This document shows positions 23,269 to 34,661 of a stretch of DNA of 64,000 bases, in pieces; the stretch's first letter is position 1; the number at the start of each line of letters is the position of its first letter. The position numbers and the translations under genes are program-made. Below the pieces are notes generated by a model. It ran no database searches. It was not told the DNA's origin and saw only the letters and a program-made list of their open reading frames with translations. Source of the DNA: Amesomyces nigricolor (taxonomy: Eukaryota > Ascomycota > Sordariomycetes > Sordariales > Chaetomiaceae); NCBI GenBank assembly GCA_004802645.1, contig SRKS01000001.1, forward strand, positions 1,798,001 to 1,862,000, in the 5' to 3' direction.

Positions 23269-24410
23269 GTTGAAGGGGAGCTGTGGAAAGGGAAGGCTGG
23301 ATTAGAATTGCTAAGTTTCGGCTCAAGATACAGTCGTTTGGTGTGCCTATGGAATGGCCGGCTGGACGCCGGACCAGTGTCATGCCCAAGCAGACCCGAC
23401 ATCGCCGACCTCGTTGGCCTCGGATGACTTATCCCTGAGTTCCCCTGACTTCATCCGCCCCCAGCCAACATTGTCTCCTTGCCTTTTTGCTAAATGACTG
23501 GGGGGTTTTTTTTTTTTTCAAGCGAGGGAGCCTGAATTATTTCGTTTGGGAGAAGTTCACGATGTGTGTCAGATGTTTTTTGGCGGAGCACGCGGGTCCT
23601 CGGCCAACCCGTCACTCGCACACAACACCACCACAACCACTGCTTGTCCGCAATAATCCTCGTGATTCGGATCACATTGACAGACCCGCTCTACTGCAAT
23701 TGCAGGCGTGCACAGACCGTGCTGGGACAAATATAAATCATTTTCTTCCCCTCCCACTTCCTCTCCCCTTCTTCCTTTCCTCCAAGTCCTCTCAAGGGGT
23801 GAGCCTTGGTAGGCCCTGCAAATGGTTCAATGCTGGTTTTCCGAGTCATTGAGCCATCAGCTGAAGATCAACACCATCCCTTGACCACCAACCACCGGGC
23901 CTCGAGCTCAACCTTCATGGTGGTTGGTTTATTGGGACTGGGACATCCCCTTCCTTCCCCTCTGTCCTCGTTAGCCGATCTTGCAATCTTGGCCTTTTTC
24001 ACTGACTCGAGTCGCAGTGCCATCTCAACGCGTCTGGTACCCAGAGCAACCGCGTTGTTGACCTTTGGCCACGACTGACAGGTAAGTTTCACTTTTTCCT
24101 TCTCACATCACCCCCGCTTGGAGACCGAGGCGGCAGACTGAGCTTCCTTTGCAGCCATTAATTCAAGCGGAAATCAGGCTCTCATGTCTCGGACGTGTTG
24201 CGGCTCTTCCCATCAAAGCAGCCCAGTCACTCTGAGTTGCCATTTTTCTGCTAACCTTGCTTTTCTCCTAGGCGATCTTGTCTTTCGTCAGCTCTGACTG
24301 CGAGCGAGATGGAGGATTGGTGTTTTGAGGCGCGCGCGGTCCAGTCGTGGATTGCGTCTCATCATCTATCCGCTGTCATCGTTTGCAGCCATCTGACAGA
24401 TGCACCGCAA

Positions 24411-24700
24411 CACGAGGCAGACCAGTACAACAGCTTTCCCATCTGTTGTTCAGAACGCCCGCGGAGATCAGCAAGCCTGTCGTTGACCGCTTGGAACTGC
24501 GACCCTTGCCGTGGGCTCCAAGAGAATCTGACGTGGCTGACATTTTAACCACCGACCACGACGCGAGGCAGAGCAGAAAAATGGCATCTTTATCCGTTCT
24601 CTCAAAACGCCTGCAGAGATTGACAAGCCCGTGCTCTACCAACCTGGAGCGGGCGACCCTTGCTGTGGGCTCCAGGAGACGTGATGTGGCTGACATTTTC
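24411..24700 (+). repeat. diverged tandem duplication, 151-153 bp period
   Basis: Copy A begins cgaggcag at 24413 and ends gtggctgacatttt at about 24546. Copy B begins cgaggcag at 24564 and ends gtggctgacatttt at about 24699. Shared blocks include ccttg-c-gtgggctcca and agca/gacaagcc. The copies differ at many sites, so the duplication is old. Confidence 0.7.
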
Positions 24701-25180
24701 CCATTTTTCCATCTGTTTCTTGTGTTTCTCATTTTTGTGATTGCGTGCCCTCCGAGCCCTGGTTTTCCGTAGTGAATTTACCTCGAACTGTGCTGAAAAA
24801 ATAAAAATGGGTTTTTCTGGTTTGCTTTTCCTAGCCCTTCACTGTTTGCACACCTGGTGACTGACTCCCTGGGTATCTCATTTTGTAATTCTGCAGAAAT
24901 GGAGCCTCTGGAATATAATTAATGGCAGCACAGTGTAACTGTTTCAGCATGTGTGAAAGGGTTGTTTTGGCAGTGTCTCTCCATGCGTCTCAAAGTGCGC
25001 TTTGTTTACAACTTTACATCACTGAGCAAGGTCAAGAGATGGCTTTCAGAACTCTTCCAAACTGTCAGATGCAGAAAAATGTGTTCAAAGAAATTCAGGC
25101 TTGTTTGGAATGCGTGATGTGCACCTGTGGGAAACCGGGGTCACTGGACATTGTTGGCTGTGCAAGACGGTGTTCGTTTG

Positions 25181-25423
25181 TGTAGGAAACACCAGGTATC
25201 GCGATACATTGGAAACACAGAGCAAATACCCTCTTCTCTTAGAGGGACGTGCAAAATTGGTGGTTCAGGTGGATCATATTCATCTTCTTCAAGAGGGGAA
25301 GAATGAGGGGGTGCGGACGTTGCAGCTGAAGCAGCCGTCCCCGAGGCCATAGGCCACGTGACTACTTCCCCGGGAATAAGTGTCGTCCTGCCCGGACTGG
25401 ACTCTGGCGTAGATATTCCAACA
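25181..25423 (+). mobile_element. solo LTR, family A (243 bp)
   Basis: Starts tgtaggaaac, ends ttccaaca (TG...CA with inverted tgt-ggaa ends) and is flanked by a perfect 5-bp duplication gtttg (25176-25180 and 25424-25428). A second copy of the same repeat lies at 37566-37826. No internal retrotransposon sequence is present, so this is a solo LTR left by recombination. Confidence 0.9.
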
Positions 25424-25523
25424 GTTTGCTAGCACTCTGACACTCTGGACAGAATAATCAAACCCACGAAAAGCGAAATCAAACATGACGCGCACCGTTG
25501 CAATCTCCCATTAAATCCAAGCG

Positions 25524-26400
25524 TCAATTAGGAATGATTGATGATTTCACTCGACCTATCGACTTCCCAAAAGTCCTGGAAGCGAAGAATGTCTGTGCCC
25601 TGAGTGCTGTTTTTGAGCCTCTGTCCAGGAAATCGGAGGCACCAAACCCCCACATTCCTTTGCTCATGACCAAAAACTGAGAGTCATGGTAGACCACAGA
25701 TACAAAGTTCAAGCATTGTTCCGGGCCAAACTTAGTCTTCGAGATCCCTCGCAGGCTTCAGTATCCACGTGCTGTCAACCCCGACAAACCGACACTCCCG
25801 CTCGACAGTTCCGAGTTTTGAAGCAACTCTTAGAGCATATTAGATACAGAGAGAATCAAGATTCGGCAGGCTGGCTGCTGGGTGTTGGGGTCTCTCGTGT
25901 GTCTTGGGCAAACTGCCAGCAGTGTCAGTTCTCTAACCTCCACAGCTGCTTCGTCCGCAGGGATGACTTCGCCGACACAGGTGGCTCGGAGTCCAGTGAG
26001 CAGCGGATGTACAAAGCAAAGAGAAACAAGGCAAACATGCATTCTCCCTTTGAGAAACGGTGTGGTGGACTCAACTCTAGAGTCAAGGCTGGAGCAAGGG
26101 ACAAACCCGCCGTCCGCTGTCCCAAGAGATACATTCCCCACAATATTGGCGGTTGAAATAGAAAGAGCTGTGAATACCTACTGTCTGAAACACTGGGGTG
26201 TGGACGGAAGCTGCCAGTGGGAAGCCTGACTCGACGTGTGTCAACCCAGCGGCCAAAAACTGGGCATCATCGGCCGACGGAGACAAATAAACGATAGAAA
26301 CCAAGGAGATCAAGACAGTTGAGGCCGTAATAGTCTTAAGGAAACAGAGTACCACTACTCCAAGGATTGCTTTTCTTTGCTCTCCGTGCTCAGAGAGGTC
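25524..26400 (-). pseudogene. possible decayed minus-strand gene
   Basis: Several minus-strand frames have coding-like composition but cannot be joined into one gene. A span near 26370-26240 encodes a hydrophobic segment (ILGVVVLCFLKTITASTV) followed by a polar stretch. One near 26000-25830 contains GEVIPADEAAVEVREL. A last one (25757-25524) contains FVSVVYHDSQFLVMSKG and ends IIPN plus TGA. They lie in different frames with stops between. No family is recognised. This is a low-confidence relic of a membrane or secreted protein. Confidence 0.25.
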
Positions 26401-26652
26401 GGAGCAACGTCAACGCATTGCAGAAACCGGCTCTTTCCATTGCCCGACCCCTTCTCTTTCTGCAGGAAGGTGCCAACCGTCTTAAACACACGGACTAAAA
26501 CCCTATGATAGTCAAGAAGCATCCATGTGCCCCACCGGGACTCTTTTTTGTTCCAGCGTTTTCAGGTTCAAGTTTGGCAAACTCCATCGCCAACGCGGAA
26601 CTAGCTTCTATCTCGGCCAATAGCCAGCCGACTGACTCTCCCGTCTGACATC

Positions 26653-27685
26653 ATGACCGAGATGGACGAGATAACCTCGTCGATGCCCCCGACTCCTCCT
26701 CCAGACCCTTCAAATGCACAGGACACAGGTGTAAAGTTGAAGCGAGCTTTTCCTCGTTTTGGTCTCCGGCCAGCTCGAACATACGAACTCGGACGGATGG
26801 CTCGTATTGCCTGCGAGGCCTTTGAAGACGAGCAGGCCCTTGCCGACTTTGACAAATTTCACGAGCAGGTGATGCCGGGCACGGTCGAGCTCCAAGAGCT
26901 GTCCCAGCGCCGCGAGGCTGAAGTGGCTTGGAGAAGGGACAAGATGGAGCGCCGCCGCCGGTTGCCCGGACGCCATTTCATCGTCGCCACCTGCCTGAAG
27001 AACCCAGACGACTACCTGAAAAAGTCCCAGGTTGCGTTTAACGGGGCATACCCGAGGGAAGAGATTCTGGGCTGGGCTGAGTGGCAGGATCCTATGCCCC
27101 AAAACCAGCCTTTGGGCAAAAAGCCGGACAAGGACGAGCAGGGAGACAAGGCTGTCGGGCAGCTCTTGTTGTTTAAGGACGATTTCGAGCAGACCTTGTC
27201 AAACCTGACACTTTACCACGACCGGCAAGCCTTTTTCGTCCCACCCCACAGTGTGCTGGTGCCTCTCGATGCTGCACTCGAGTCTTTCCAGCGCGCTGCT
27301 GCCGAGCAACACGAGGACTGGAAGCAGTGGCATAAATACTACTTCCCGACGTGCTTTGGCTTTAATGGCGACATCCAAGGCCGGCGTTTGGGTAGGTCTT
27401 TTGCCTTCGCCCCCCCTTTTCTTCACTTCTTACCCTGTCAGTACTAACAATACTCTCCTCGCAGTCCTCCGTTCTCTCGTTGTCAAAACTCCCTTCTGGG
27501 GCGACGGCGTCGACAACCAGCTACTGGAATGGGGCACACGAAGGGCCACCAACCGCGGTTGGGAGATTCTTGCAGCCGCTTCCACCAGCAGCATCGTCTC
27601 GACACTGAACGCCTTTAGTGAGCTTGGTTTCGGCGAACTTAGCCCGGTTGATATTCTCGGCGATACACAGCTTGCTTTGGTCTAG
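26653..27685 (+). CDS. GNAT-like N-acetyltransferase, 319 residues (or longer)
   Basis: Predicted acyl-CoA transferase fold. Exon 1 is 26653-27391, exon 2 is 27465-27685, and the intron has gtaggt, branch tactaac and gcag. The N-terminus is Pro/Ser-rich. Residues from about 38 (RPARTYELGRMARIACEAF) match the usual start of fungal GNAT proteins. The acetyl-CoA binding segment lies after the intron: LRSLVVKTPFWGDGVDNQLLEWGTRRA, then a GWEILAAAS strand and FSELGFGELSPVDI. The substrate is unknown. The stop is TAG at 27683-27685. The same frame then stays open for 49 more codons (EPGQEVEKGELEQQEEQVV and on) to a second TAG at 27833-27835, with clearly coding composition. The natural C-terminus may therefore lie at 27835. 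Confidence 0.85.
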
Positions 27686-27835
27686 GAGCCAGGCCAGGAG
27701 GTCGAAAAGGGAGAGCTAGAACAACAGGAGGAACAGGTTGTGGCGAAGCCGACCACGATGGCCATCAAGGATGCGCGGGCTGCGGTTCAACGGGACTCGA
27801 CTCTCCAGGAATCAGCAGGTGGAATGGGCCTCTAG

Positions 27836-29086
27836 AAGACGCTGGTTGCCGCAGCTTGAAGATATTATCAAAAAGGCTGCTTTAACAGGCCACTAATAGG
27901 GTGCAGAAAACGTGGAGACATGTTGATCTGGCCGAGATCTGCCAACCAGCTGCCGGGGAATAGGCTGGCTGGGTGTCATCAGGCAGATTTGCCAGCGCTT
28001 CTCTCGTCGATCGGATCCCGGTATCATAGTTATTACTACCACAAAGCTCCGACACAGCGGCAATAGATATATCACCACCGAAATCCAAAATTGCTTTTTC
28101 AAAATTGCTTTTCAAGTGTCAATCTTGTCTGAACCCTCCTCGCCAGGCCCCGTTCTTTTCATGTCTTTACCGCCGTTTCTCCATTGCAACCCATCCTGTC
28201 ATTGACCAAATCCAGGATATTCTGTAGGAAGTATCCCTAGCCGGAGAAGGAGTACGTGTTTAAGGGTACGACTGGATGGGAATCCATCCGATGTGGATGT
28301 TGTGCGTTGCTACGATGAGTTGGGAATCAGGGTTATGACAAAGCGTTGTGATCAATGCCGAGGAAGGAGAAGGGCAGTGATGGGAGACTGGCGAGCTCAT
28401 CAGCTAAAGCACCAGGTTGAGTATGCTACCATGGGGGTGTTAGGCTCGTGGGGTAGGCATCCCGCCGGAACTGACCGCTGGAACTGTGCCATCGCTTGCA
28501 GTTCGTATCTTAATGCTAGGAGGCCTTGTTGTTCTCTGTTGGAACAGCTGATTCGAACCACTGCAGTGGGTTGGTATGGAGGCACTGAAAGGCACTATAA
28601 CAACGGGTGCAAAACGATGTGTGTCAAGAGTTGGGAATTGCTTCAATTGTGTCTGTTGTGTCCTCCTGTTCTCCTCCATGGGCGTGCCCTAGGCCTTTTG
28701 ACTGCCTGGCTCCCCCGCTTTCCTGGGATGGCCTTTCGCTGAGCCATTACCACTGTAGCGGGTGGCTGGGCCAATGGGCAATCATGGAGTTGATGTTTGC
28801 CTGCGGGTTGCCTGCAGCTAACAGATTGGCGATGCCCTCCTAGGCCTAGACCTGTTTTCCAGGCCAGCTACCTGCGGTTGGGCCCAGGCAGGTGCCTGGG
28901 TTCTGACATTCTCTCTTCCCGCGTCGTTGCGTGTCAGGTCAGGGAATCTAAAGTAAGAAGAAACCCGGCAAGATACCCCATGTCTCATCTCATTCTCAGG
29001 TATCATGATGTCAGCCAGCTTGTGCTAGGCTTGAACCCCAATGTAGATCCTAATGTATACAGCGCTTGCCCCCTGTTCTTTGCCCC
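27836..29086. other. no confident gene
   Basis: A 149-codon + strand ORF (28293-28742) has no recognised motif, and overlapping minus frames are also open, so I do not call it. Nothing else is seen before the 3' end of the receptor gene. Confidence 0.45.
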
Positions 29087-30470
29087 TTAGGGCTCCGGTG
29101 GGCTCCGGTTCTCGACAGACCACACAACATCCCTCCGCTGCTGGATACTATCCGGTGGGAAATCGTCATGCCCCTCGTTCCGTCTCCGGCTCTCGTCGCT
29201 CCGTCGTCCCTTAGAGTGGACGGTAACTTGGACTTTGCCGGCACAGTCCTTGGGCACAAGCTCGAGGGTGTCGCGACCTTGGACTAGCTCCTCGTCGGAT
29301 TCAGCAAGCCGGGTCCATTGCAAGACGGAGTGAAAACCATTGAGTGCACCGCTGCCGGTCTTGGCCTTGCGGCCTGTTCCACCAATGGTCACGATGCCCG
29401 AGTCGTCCTGCGGCTGCGAGGGAGCGCTGTCGGATGCGTTGGTGGCCGGCCAAGCGGACTTCCAGAGGTCGCGGACGAGGGGGCTCTGCAAGAAGCAAAT
29501 TAGAGAATCGGAGGAAAAAATGGGGAAAATCAGAGCTTACCAAAGTCGGGAGACAAGCCGAGACAATGCCGCTGCTGATCTCGATGACATTCCAAGCGCA
29601 GGGCTCCGTCAACGTCCAGGGAACGTCGTCAGTACTATAGTTTAGGTAGATGCGGAACCGGTAGATGCTGGTAAACACCACATAGCTACCCAGTAGAAAG
29701 ATAAACATGAGCAGAATGCGCTGCCAGAGGTTTGTCTTGAGCCGCATGACGTGTGGCAGGGGCAGACAGAGGATGACAACGTCGCATAGAATGCTGGGCA
29801 CCGAGATGCAGAGCTGGGTCAGGAAGAGGTCGATGCAGGTGCCCTTGAGCCACGGCATCCAAAGACGCTCGCGGGGGGTGCATTGGAAAGTAGCGGCCAG
29901 GATACACGCGAGGTTCCAGGCTGTTGAGACGCCGCCGCAGATGTAACCGCCGAGACGAACCGAGCGGACAGGGAAGACGCGGAAGTAGAAGAAGAGCAGC
30001 GAGAGCTTGTAGAGGTTGACCCCGGTGACGTAGATAATCTCGGCGCCGACAAGAGTCTAGATGTCAGTTAACATCGCTTTTGTCTTACTCGGAGACACCA
30101 GACTCACCTCATTGAGCCTTTGCAGCTCTGGTAGCGTCAACAAGCCGGAATGCAGCCCCAGACCCTGGTTGACGAGCATCACGTTCATGATCATGTTTCC
30201 AATCAAGACCAGCAACGCTGCAATAATCAGATAGTCGTCGGTGAGAATGCGGGCCGCGTGGCGGTAACGGGCGTAGAAACGCAGCGAGACGAAGACGCCC
30301 GCGAAGACGGTGAAGGCAATGGAAACATTGCGAAGGTACGCCCGGCCATCCTCAGCCAAGTTCTGCTGGGCCGCAAAATCGGTGAGTTTCTGCAGGTAGT
30401 CGCGCTCGGGCTGAGATCGAGAGGTGTCGTTGACGGGGTAGACAACGGCAGTCGGTGGTGGCGACGACAT
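29087..30470 (-). CDS. PTH11/SAT4-type seven-transmembrane protein
   Basis: Predicted plasma-membrane receptor-like protein of 425 residues of the fungal rhodopsin-like (PTH11/SAT4) family. Exons 30470-30108, 30056-29541 and 29485-29087 join in phase 0. The ATG at 30470 is followed by a short extracellular N-terminus. The hydrophobic spans include VSIAFTVFAGVFVSLRFYARY, then DDYLIIAALLVLIGNMIM, IIYVTGVNLYKLSLLFFYFRVF, a Cys-containing loop (CTPRERLW), the span CISVPSILCDVVILCLPLP, the span LLMFIFLLGSYVVFTSIYRF and a last span near IEISSGIVSACLPTL. The TDDYL, KLSLLFFYFR and P-x-LP-x-V motifs are typical of the family. The roughly 130-residue tail is polar and Ser/Arg/Asp-rich, as expected for a cytosolic domain. 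The ligand is unknown; a G-protein role is established for a few family members only. Confidence 0.9.
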
Positions 30471-31665
30471 CGTGGCTCAGCTTGGTGTTGTTGGTGTTGC
30501 CAGAATGCCAGTCGCTTAGTAACTAGAAGTACGAGTACGACGATGGTCCGGCTGGTTGGGATGCTACGCTCGGCAACAGCATGCCAAAATGCTTGTTGCG
30601 TCCTTCGCCGGACGAGAGTCAACTTGGGTCTCGGGTTGCAACCCCCGAGGAGCCTGAGGAGGAATCGCAGAGTCATGCTGAGTTTCCGGGAGGTCCTGGC
30701 CGCATTATTTCATAATATTATTTCTCTCTTTCGAAGCACATGCTTTTTTTCAGACCAACATTTCTTCAGCAGGTCTTGCGACACTTCTGCACTTGCTTTG
30801 ACCTCACCCAAAGCTTACTCGGCTCGGCTAGACTGCTTCCAGCAATCCTTCCCTGATCCATTGCCTGGCCGCACCCTGTCTCCAGGGAACCGGGGTGAAT
30901 CTGGGGAAGAATGTGCAGGGGGAGAAGGGGTCCAAGCGAAGCACATGAAGAGATAAGGGTTGAGGTTGATGAACAGCCTTCCCTTTCAAGCAGACCGGTG
31001 ACCGCTTTGGCCGCCATGAACATCTCGCATGACAATGGCTGCAGTGAGAGGCGCAGAAGAGAGAGCTTTCCAAATTTTCCCTTCCCGTTGTCTCTCCAGG
31101 CTCTCCTCGACATTCCCTGATACGGAAGAAGAGCATGACCCATGGATTCTTGTGAAACCCAAACCACGTTGCGTACCTTATTAAGGGGTGGTGATGGGAG
31201 TCGCTCAAATGAGATCCCTGCGCGCCCTATCTGTTTTACGTTAGTAGCTTTTTGCGAGATGGGGAAGCACTTCGTCGCCGACCACCGACCACCGACCACC
31301 TACTGCCGAGGTCGCAACCGTGTGGCTGGGCGCCCCCAGGCCCTGGCTGGTCCCTGGAACCCCGCCCGCCCATCTGCTCTCAACGCCTCCCCCGTCCACA
31401 CGCTCTCGCCAGCGGCGTTGAGGCCGAGTTGGTAATGGTCCGCCTTGTGTCCACTAGCGGACGCCTTGGCGAGTGCCAGTAATCGGTATTAACTCCGCTC
31501 AAGAAGGGCTCCTTAAACCCAAGAAAACCCCAACTCTGCTCTGGTGGTGTTCTGCAGATCTCTCGCCCTTCCACGACTCCTCACCTGCAGTGTAACGCTA
31601 GGTCAACTGCAGTCTGCACTCCGCATCCCACAGCACGTCCACCTTGGGGAAGAAATCCTGCCATA
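30471..31665. other. intergenic region between divergent genes, no gene seen
   Basis: The region separates the minus-strand receptor from the plus-strand hydrolase and should hold both promoters. Overlapping ORFs on both strands carry no motif. Confidence 0.5.
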
Positions 31666-32538
31666 ATGTTTTCATTACTTCGTCCCCTCACCTTTGCCCT
31701 CTCTTTCCTCTGCGCCATGGCCGCCGCCAAGCCCAACCCCAAACCCACGGTCGTCATTGTCCCCGGCGCCTGGCAGCTGGACAACGCGTGGGACGAGTTC
31801 CGCGCTGTCCTCGCGCGCGTAGGTCACAACACCTACCATGTCTCGCTTCCCAGTGTTGGGGGCACCGAGCTGCCCCTGACCGGCCTCCCCGAGGACGTCG
31901 CTGCCGTCCGCCATGTGATTGGTGGTCTTTCCGACAAGGGCGACGAGATCATCCTGGTCTGCCACTCGTCGGGAGGGATTGTTGGTAGCAATGCTGTTGA
32001 GGGGTACGATGTTGCTTCTCGTAGGGCTGCAGGCAAAAAGGGTGGTGTCAGTCGTATTGTCTATGTCTCTGCGTTCATGCTTCCCAAAGGCCAAAGCTTG
32101 TTGGGCATGCTCGGCGGCCAGCCCCTGCCATGGATGGTTGTCGAGGTGCGTTCATCCCACCTTTCTCTTCCATCCTTCCGTTGCTGACTCTCCCAGGGCG
32201 ACCGTGTCACCGGTAACCCAACCATGATGCCCGAAGTTGGCTTCAACGACCTCCCCCCCGCCGAGAAGGCGTACTGGTCCACGCAGGTGACCTACACGTC
32301 GGCCGCCCTCTTCGCCGCCGAGTCGCAGTTTGAGCCCTGGAACAACGGCATTCCGGGGTCTTACATTTTCTGCACCATCGACAACGCCCTTCCGTATGCT
32401 CTTCAGCAGAGCATGGCACAGCAATTGCAGCTGGGCCCCACGCCGCGCACCGCCACCCTTGAGAGCGGGCACTGCCCGTTCCTCAGCCAGCCTGGGGGGC
32501 TGCTGGGTGCGCTGAAGTCAGTTATTGGGGTGAATTAG
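31666..32538 (+). CDS. secreted alpha/beta hydrolase, 273 residues
   Basis: Predicted esterase-like hydrolase. Exon 1 is 31666-32145, exon 2 is 32197-32538, and the intron (gtgcgt...gctgac...cccag) is phase 0. Residues 1-21 (LLRPLTFALSFLCAMAAA) form a signal peptide. The fold starts with VVIVPGAW. The nucleophile elbow is LVCHSSGGIVG with Ser101; the first Gly of the usual G-H-S-x-G is Cys here. Candidate Asp is D222 (FCTIDNALP) and the His is H252 (ESGHCPF), the standard order for this superfamily (AB_hydrolase_6 type, like plant methylesterases and bacterial RutD-like proteins). The substrate is unknown. It ends in TAG and lies next to the acyltransferase gene, tail to tail, with 168 bp between. 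Confidence 0.9.
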
Positions 32539-32706
32539 AGGTTATGGTTTGGCGTTTGGGAGTAAGCGGTCGTGATGGTGATACCTATAATAGAGCATAG
32601 ACTAATGTGAGGTAAATCCATGTCCTTCCTTAAAATGATGTTTTAATCTAACGCCCATCTCCTCCCACCACCCCACTCCCATCTACCCCCCCCATCCTCA
32701 ACCCTC

Positions 32707-34213
32707 TCAACCCCCCTCCTCCTCCAACACCCTCATCACCGGCTCCACCACCGTTAACTTCACCTCCACCCCTCTCTCCACCCCCTCCCTCGCCTGCGTC
32801 ACAATCCCCATGCCATCAATCAGACTAATCTCCGCAAACGGAAACCCCGCCAACGCTGGCCTGACCCCCTCATCCAGCTCCGCGCCATCATACAGCGGAA
32901 ACCCGTGCCAGGCCGACACGCAAAACGTCCACTCGTCACACGGCACGCTGTACACAATCGCCGTCTTGTTCTCCTGCGCCGCGATCCACGCCGCCAGGTC
33001 GCTCGCGTCTGAGGTGTCGACGGCGCGGATCCAGGCGTGGACGTGCTGCGCGATGCGCCAGAGGGGTTCTGATGCGAGGGTTGAGGAGGGGAGGGTGTGC
33101 GCGCAGGGCACGATGGCGTTGGGGAAGTAGCGCGGCGGGAGGAGGCCGGCGGCGGAGAGGCGGGAGGAGAAGTTGATGCTGGTGAAGAAGGAGGTTGGTT
33201 GGGTTGGGGGGTGGATGAGGCCGCGGGAGAGGGCGTCTTTGAGGCGCGCTTTATGTGTGCTTTGCCAGAGGTGGGCGGCGAGGGCTTCGAAGGTCGAGAC
33301 CCAGGTGCTGTTGTCTGGGGGCGTGGCGGCGGCTTTGATGGCGGTGAGTTCAGCCGTGGAGAAGCGGAGGGTGCAGCCGGTGATTCTGGGAGGGGGGGAG
33401 GTCGTGAGTTTGGAGTTTGCGCCTGCCTCTGTTGCTCCTAGCACGGCGGCTTGGATTTCGGCCGCTAGGGTGTCGGTGACGGGAGCAGCTGTGAAGTTAG
33501 GAGGGGGCTGGGAGAGCGCGGCGGTCTTTGCCTCGGGGGTCATGCCCGTCGTTTCGTCGGCCATCCATGATATGACGCTCGGCGGGTTCTGGAGAGCGAC
33601 AGCTTGTTTCTTATTCTTTGCCATTTCATGGTAGATCTGAGCCAGATTTTGAAACAAGCACAACGCTCCCTCGGCGGCACACAGGACATGGGATATCCTG
33701 ATGCCAACGGCAACAGAACCACAGGCAAACCGAGTGTGCTGGACCGTGAACGGCGGATCGCGGGCAACGCCTTCTGGGGATGGATCCCATGGTGCAATCA
33801 AAGCCTTGCCTGAACCTGGGAGGTTGTACATGTCCAACTCTCCCGTGTCGGGGTTGCGAAACGACGAAAGCGGAGCATCGCAGAGAGCCTCGAAAAAGAG
33901 AATGGCAGTACCCAGCTGGGTAATGGTGCGAAGGCCATTCAAAGAGTCAATTGACAGCCGGCCAGTCAATTGAGGATAGTAATTTAGCAGAACGCCGATG
34001 GCTGCTCGAAGACGCGAGACAGGAACCAGCTCCTTTGAAGACGCTGATGCATCATACACCCAGACAAGATCGATTGGCAGCGCGGCAAAAGCCACATAGT
34101 CAAGAGGGCCGAGCTTGAAGGGCGATGGGAGAGTTTTCGGTTTCTGGGGGTCAGCGCAGTGTACGCAGTACTACATTACGGGCCACAATGGTGACTTGGT
34201 CGGTGTTGGACAT
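32707..34213 (-). CDS. BAHD/Tri101-like acyltransferase, HxxxD altered
   Basis: Predicted CoA-dependent O-acyltransferase relative of about 470-480 residues. The main exon ends in TGA at 32707 and opens with PFKLGPLDYVAFAALPIDLVWVY, the usual start of this fungal transferase family. The likely ATG is at 34213 (MSNTDQVTIVARN). It joins the main exon only through a very short intron (34174-34144, 31 bp, or a 43-bp version with a weak gtggcc donor), so the 5' end is uncertain. Further family features are LLNYYPQLTGRL, then VAVGIRISHVL, a central Ala/Thr-rich linker and SAWHGFPLYDGAEL near the C-terminus. The catalytic HxxxD reads HVLCA (Ala codon at 33678-33676), so the usual Asp is missing. The protein may be inactive or work differently. 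Confidence 0.75.
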
Positions 34214-34661
34214 GTTGACGGGTGAGGTTCAAGTTTGGGTTTCCACAGTTTTAACTTCTAGGACTGTTCTACTCAAGTTCCATGAGGGCGAAGTAAGATT
34301 CTATACTACGCGCCTCGGAAAGTCCGAACTTTTCCGAAGTGGTGGAATACTAACCATTCGGAGACCGAAACCCGAGTCTCGGGGTGGCAGCAGGGAGGGT
34401 AAGACTCCAATGGTTTTGTCTAGCTCAAACTGCCGTAAGGAAGCAGAATCTTGACTCTATAAATGCCAGAGACCGCAGGCCGGCCCTATTGCTGCCCCCG
34501 GCCCCTCGAGAAACGTCGGGGTCGTCTGGAGGTGTGAGCCTCGGTGTCACCCGGAGGCCAGGTGGCATGGCAGCCATGGCTCCGGCGCCGGGAGCGGAAC
34601 CGAAGGATGAGTCAAGATCTACCGAAGCATGAAGGCCAAATTTTTGCTGCCTTAACTGATT

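Larger units (their letters stand above)
23269..26652. other. gene-poor interval with duplication, solo LTR and relic
   Basis: Apart from the separately listed tandem duplication, solo LTR and a possible minus-strand gene relic, I see only short ORFs. A T run (23506-23519) and AT-rich sequence at 24780-24930 lie within it. The final 250 bp precede the GNAT gene. Confidence 0.45.

Noticed and set aside
28541..28600. Possible tRNA (minus strand ggttcgaatca)
   Set aside because: The T-arm-like sequence lacks a matching acceptor stem, D-arm and anticodon arm.
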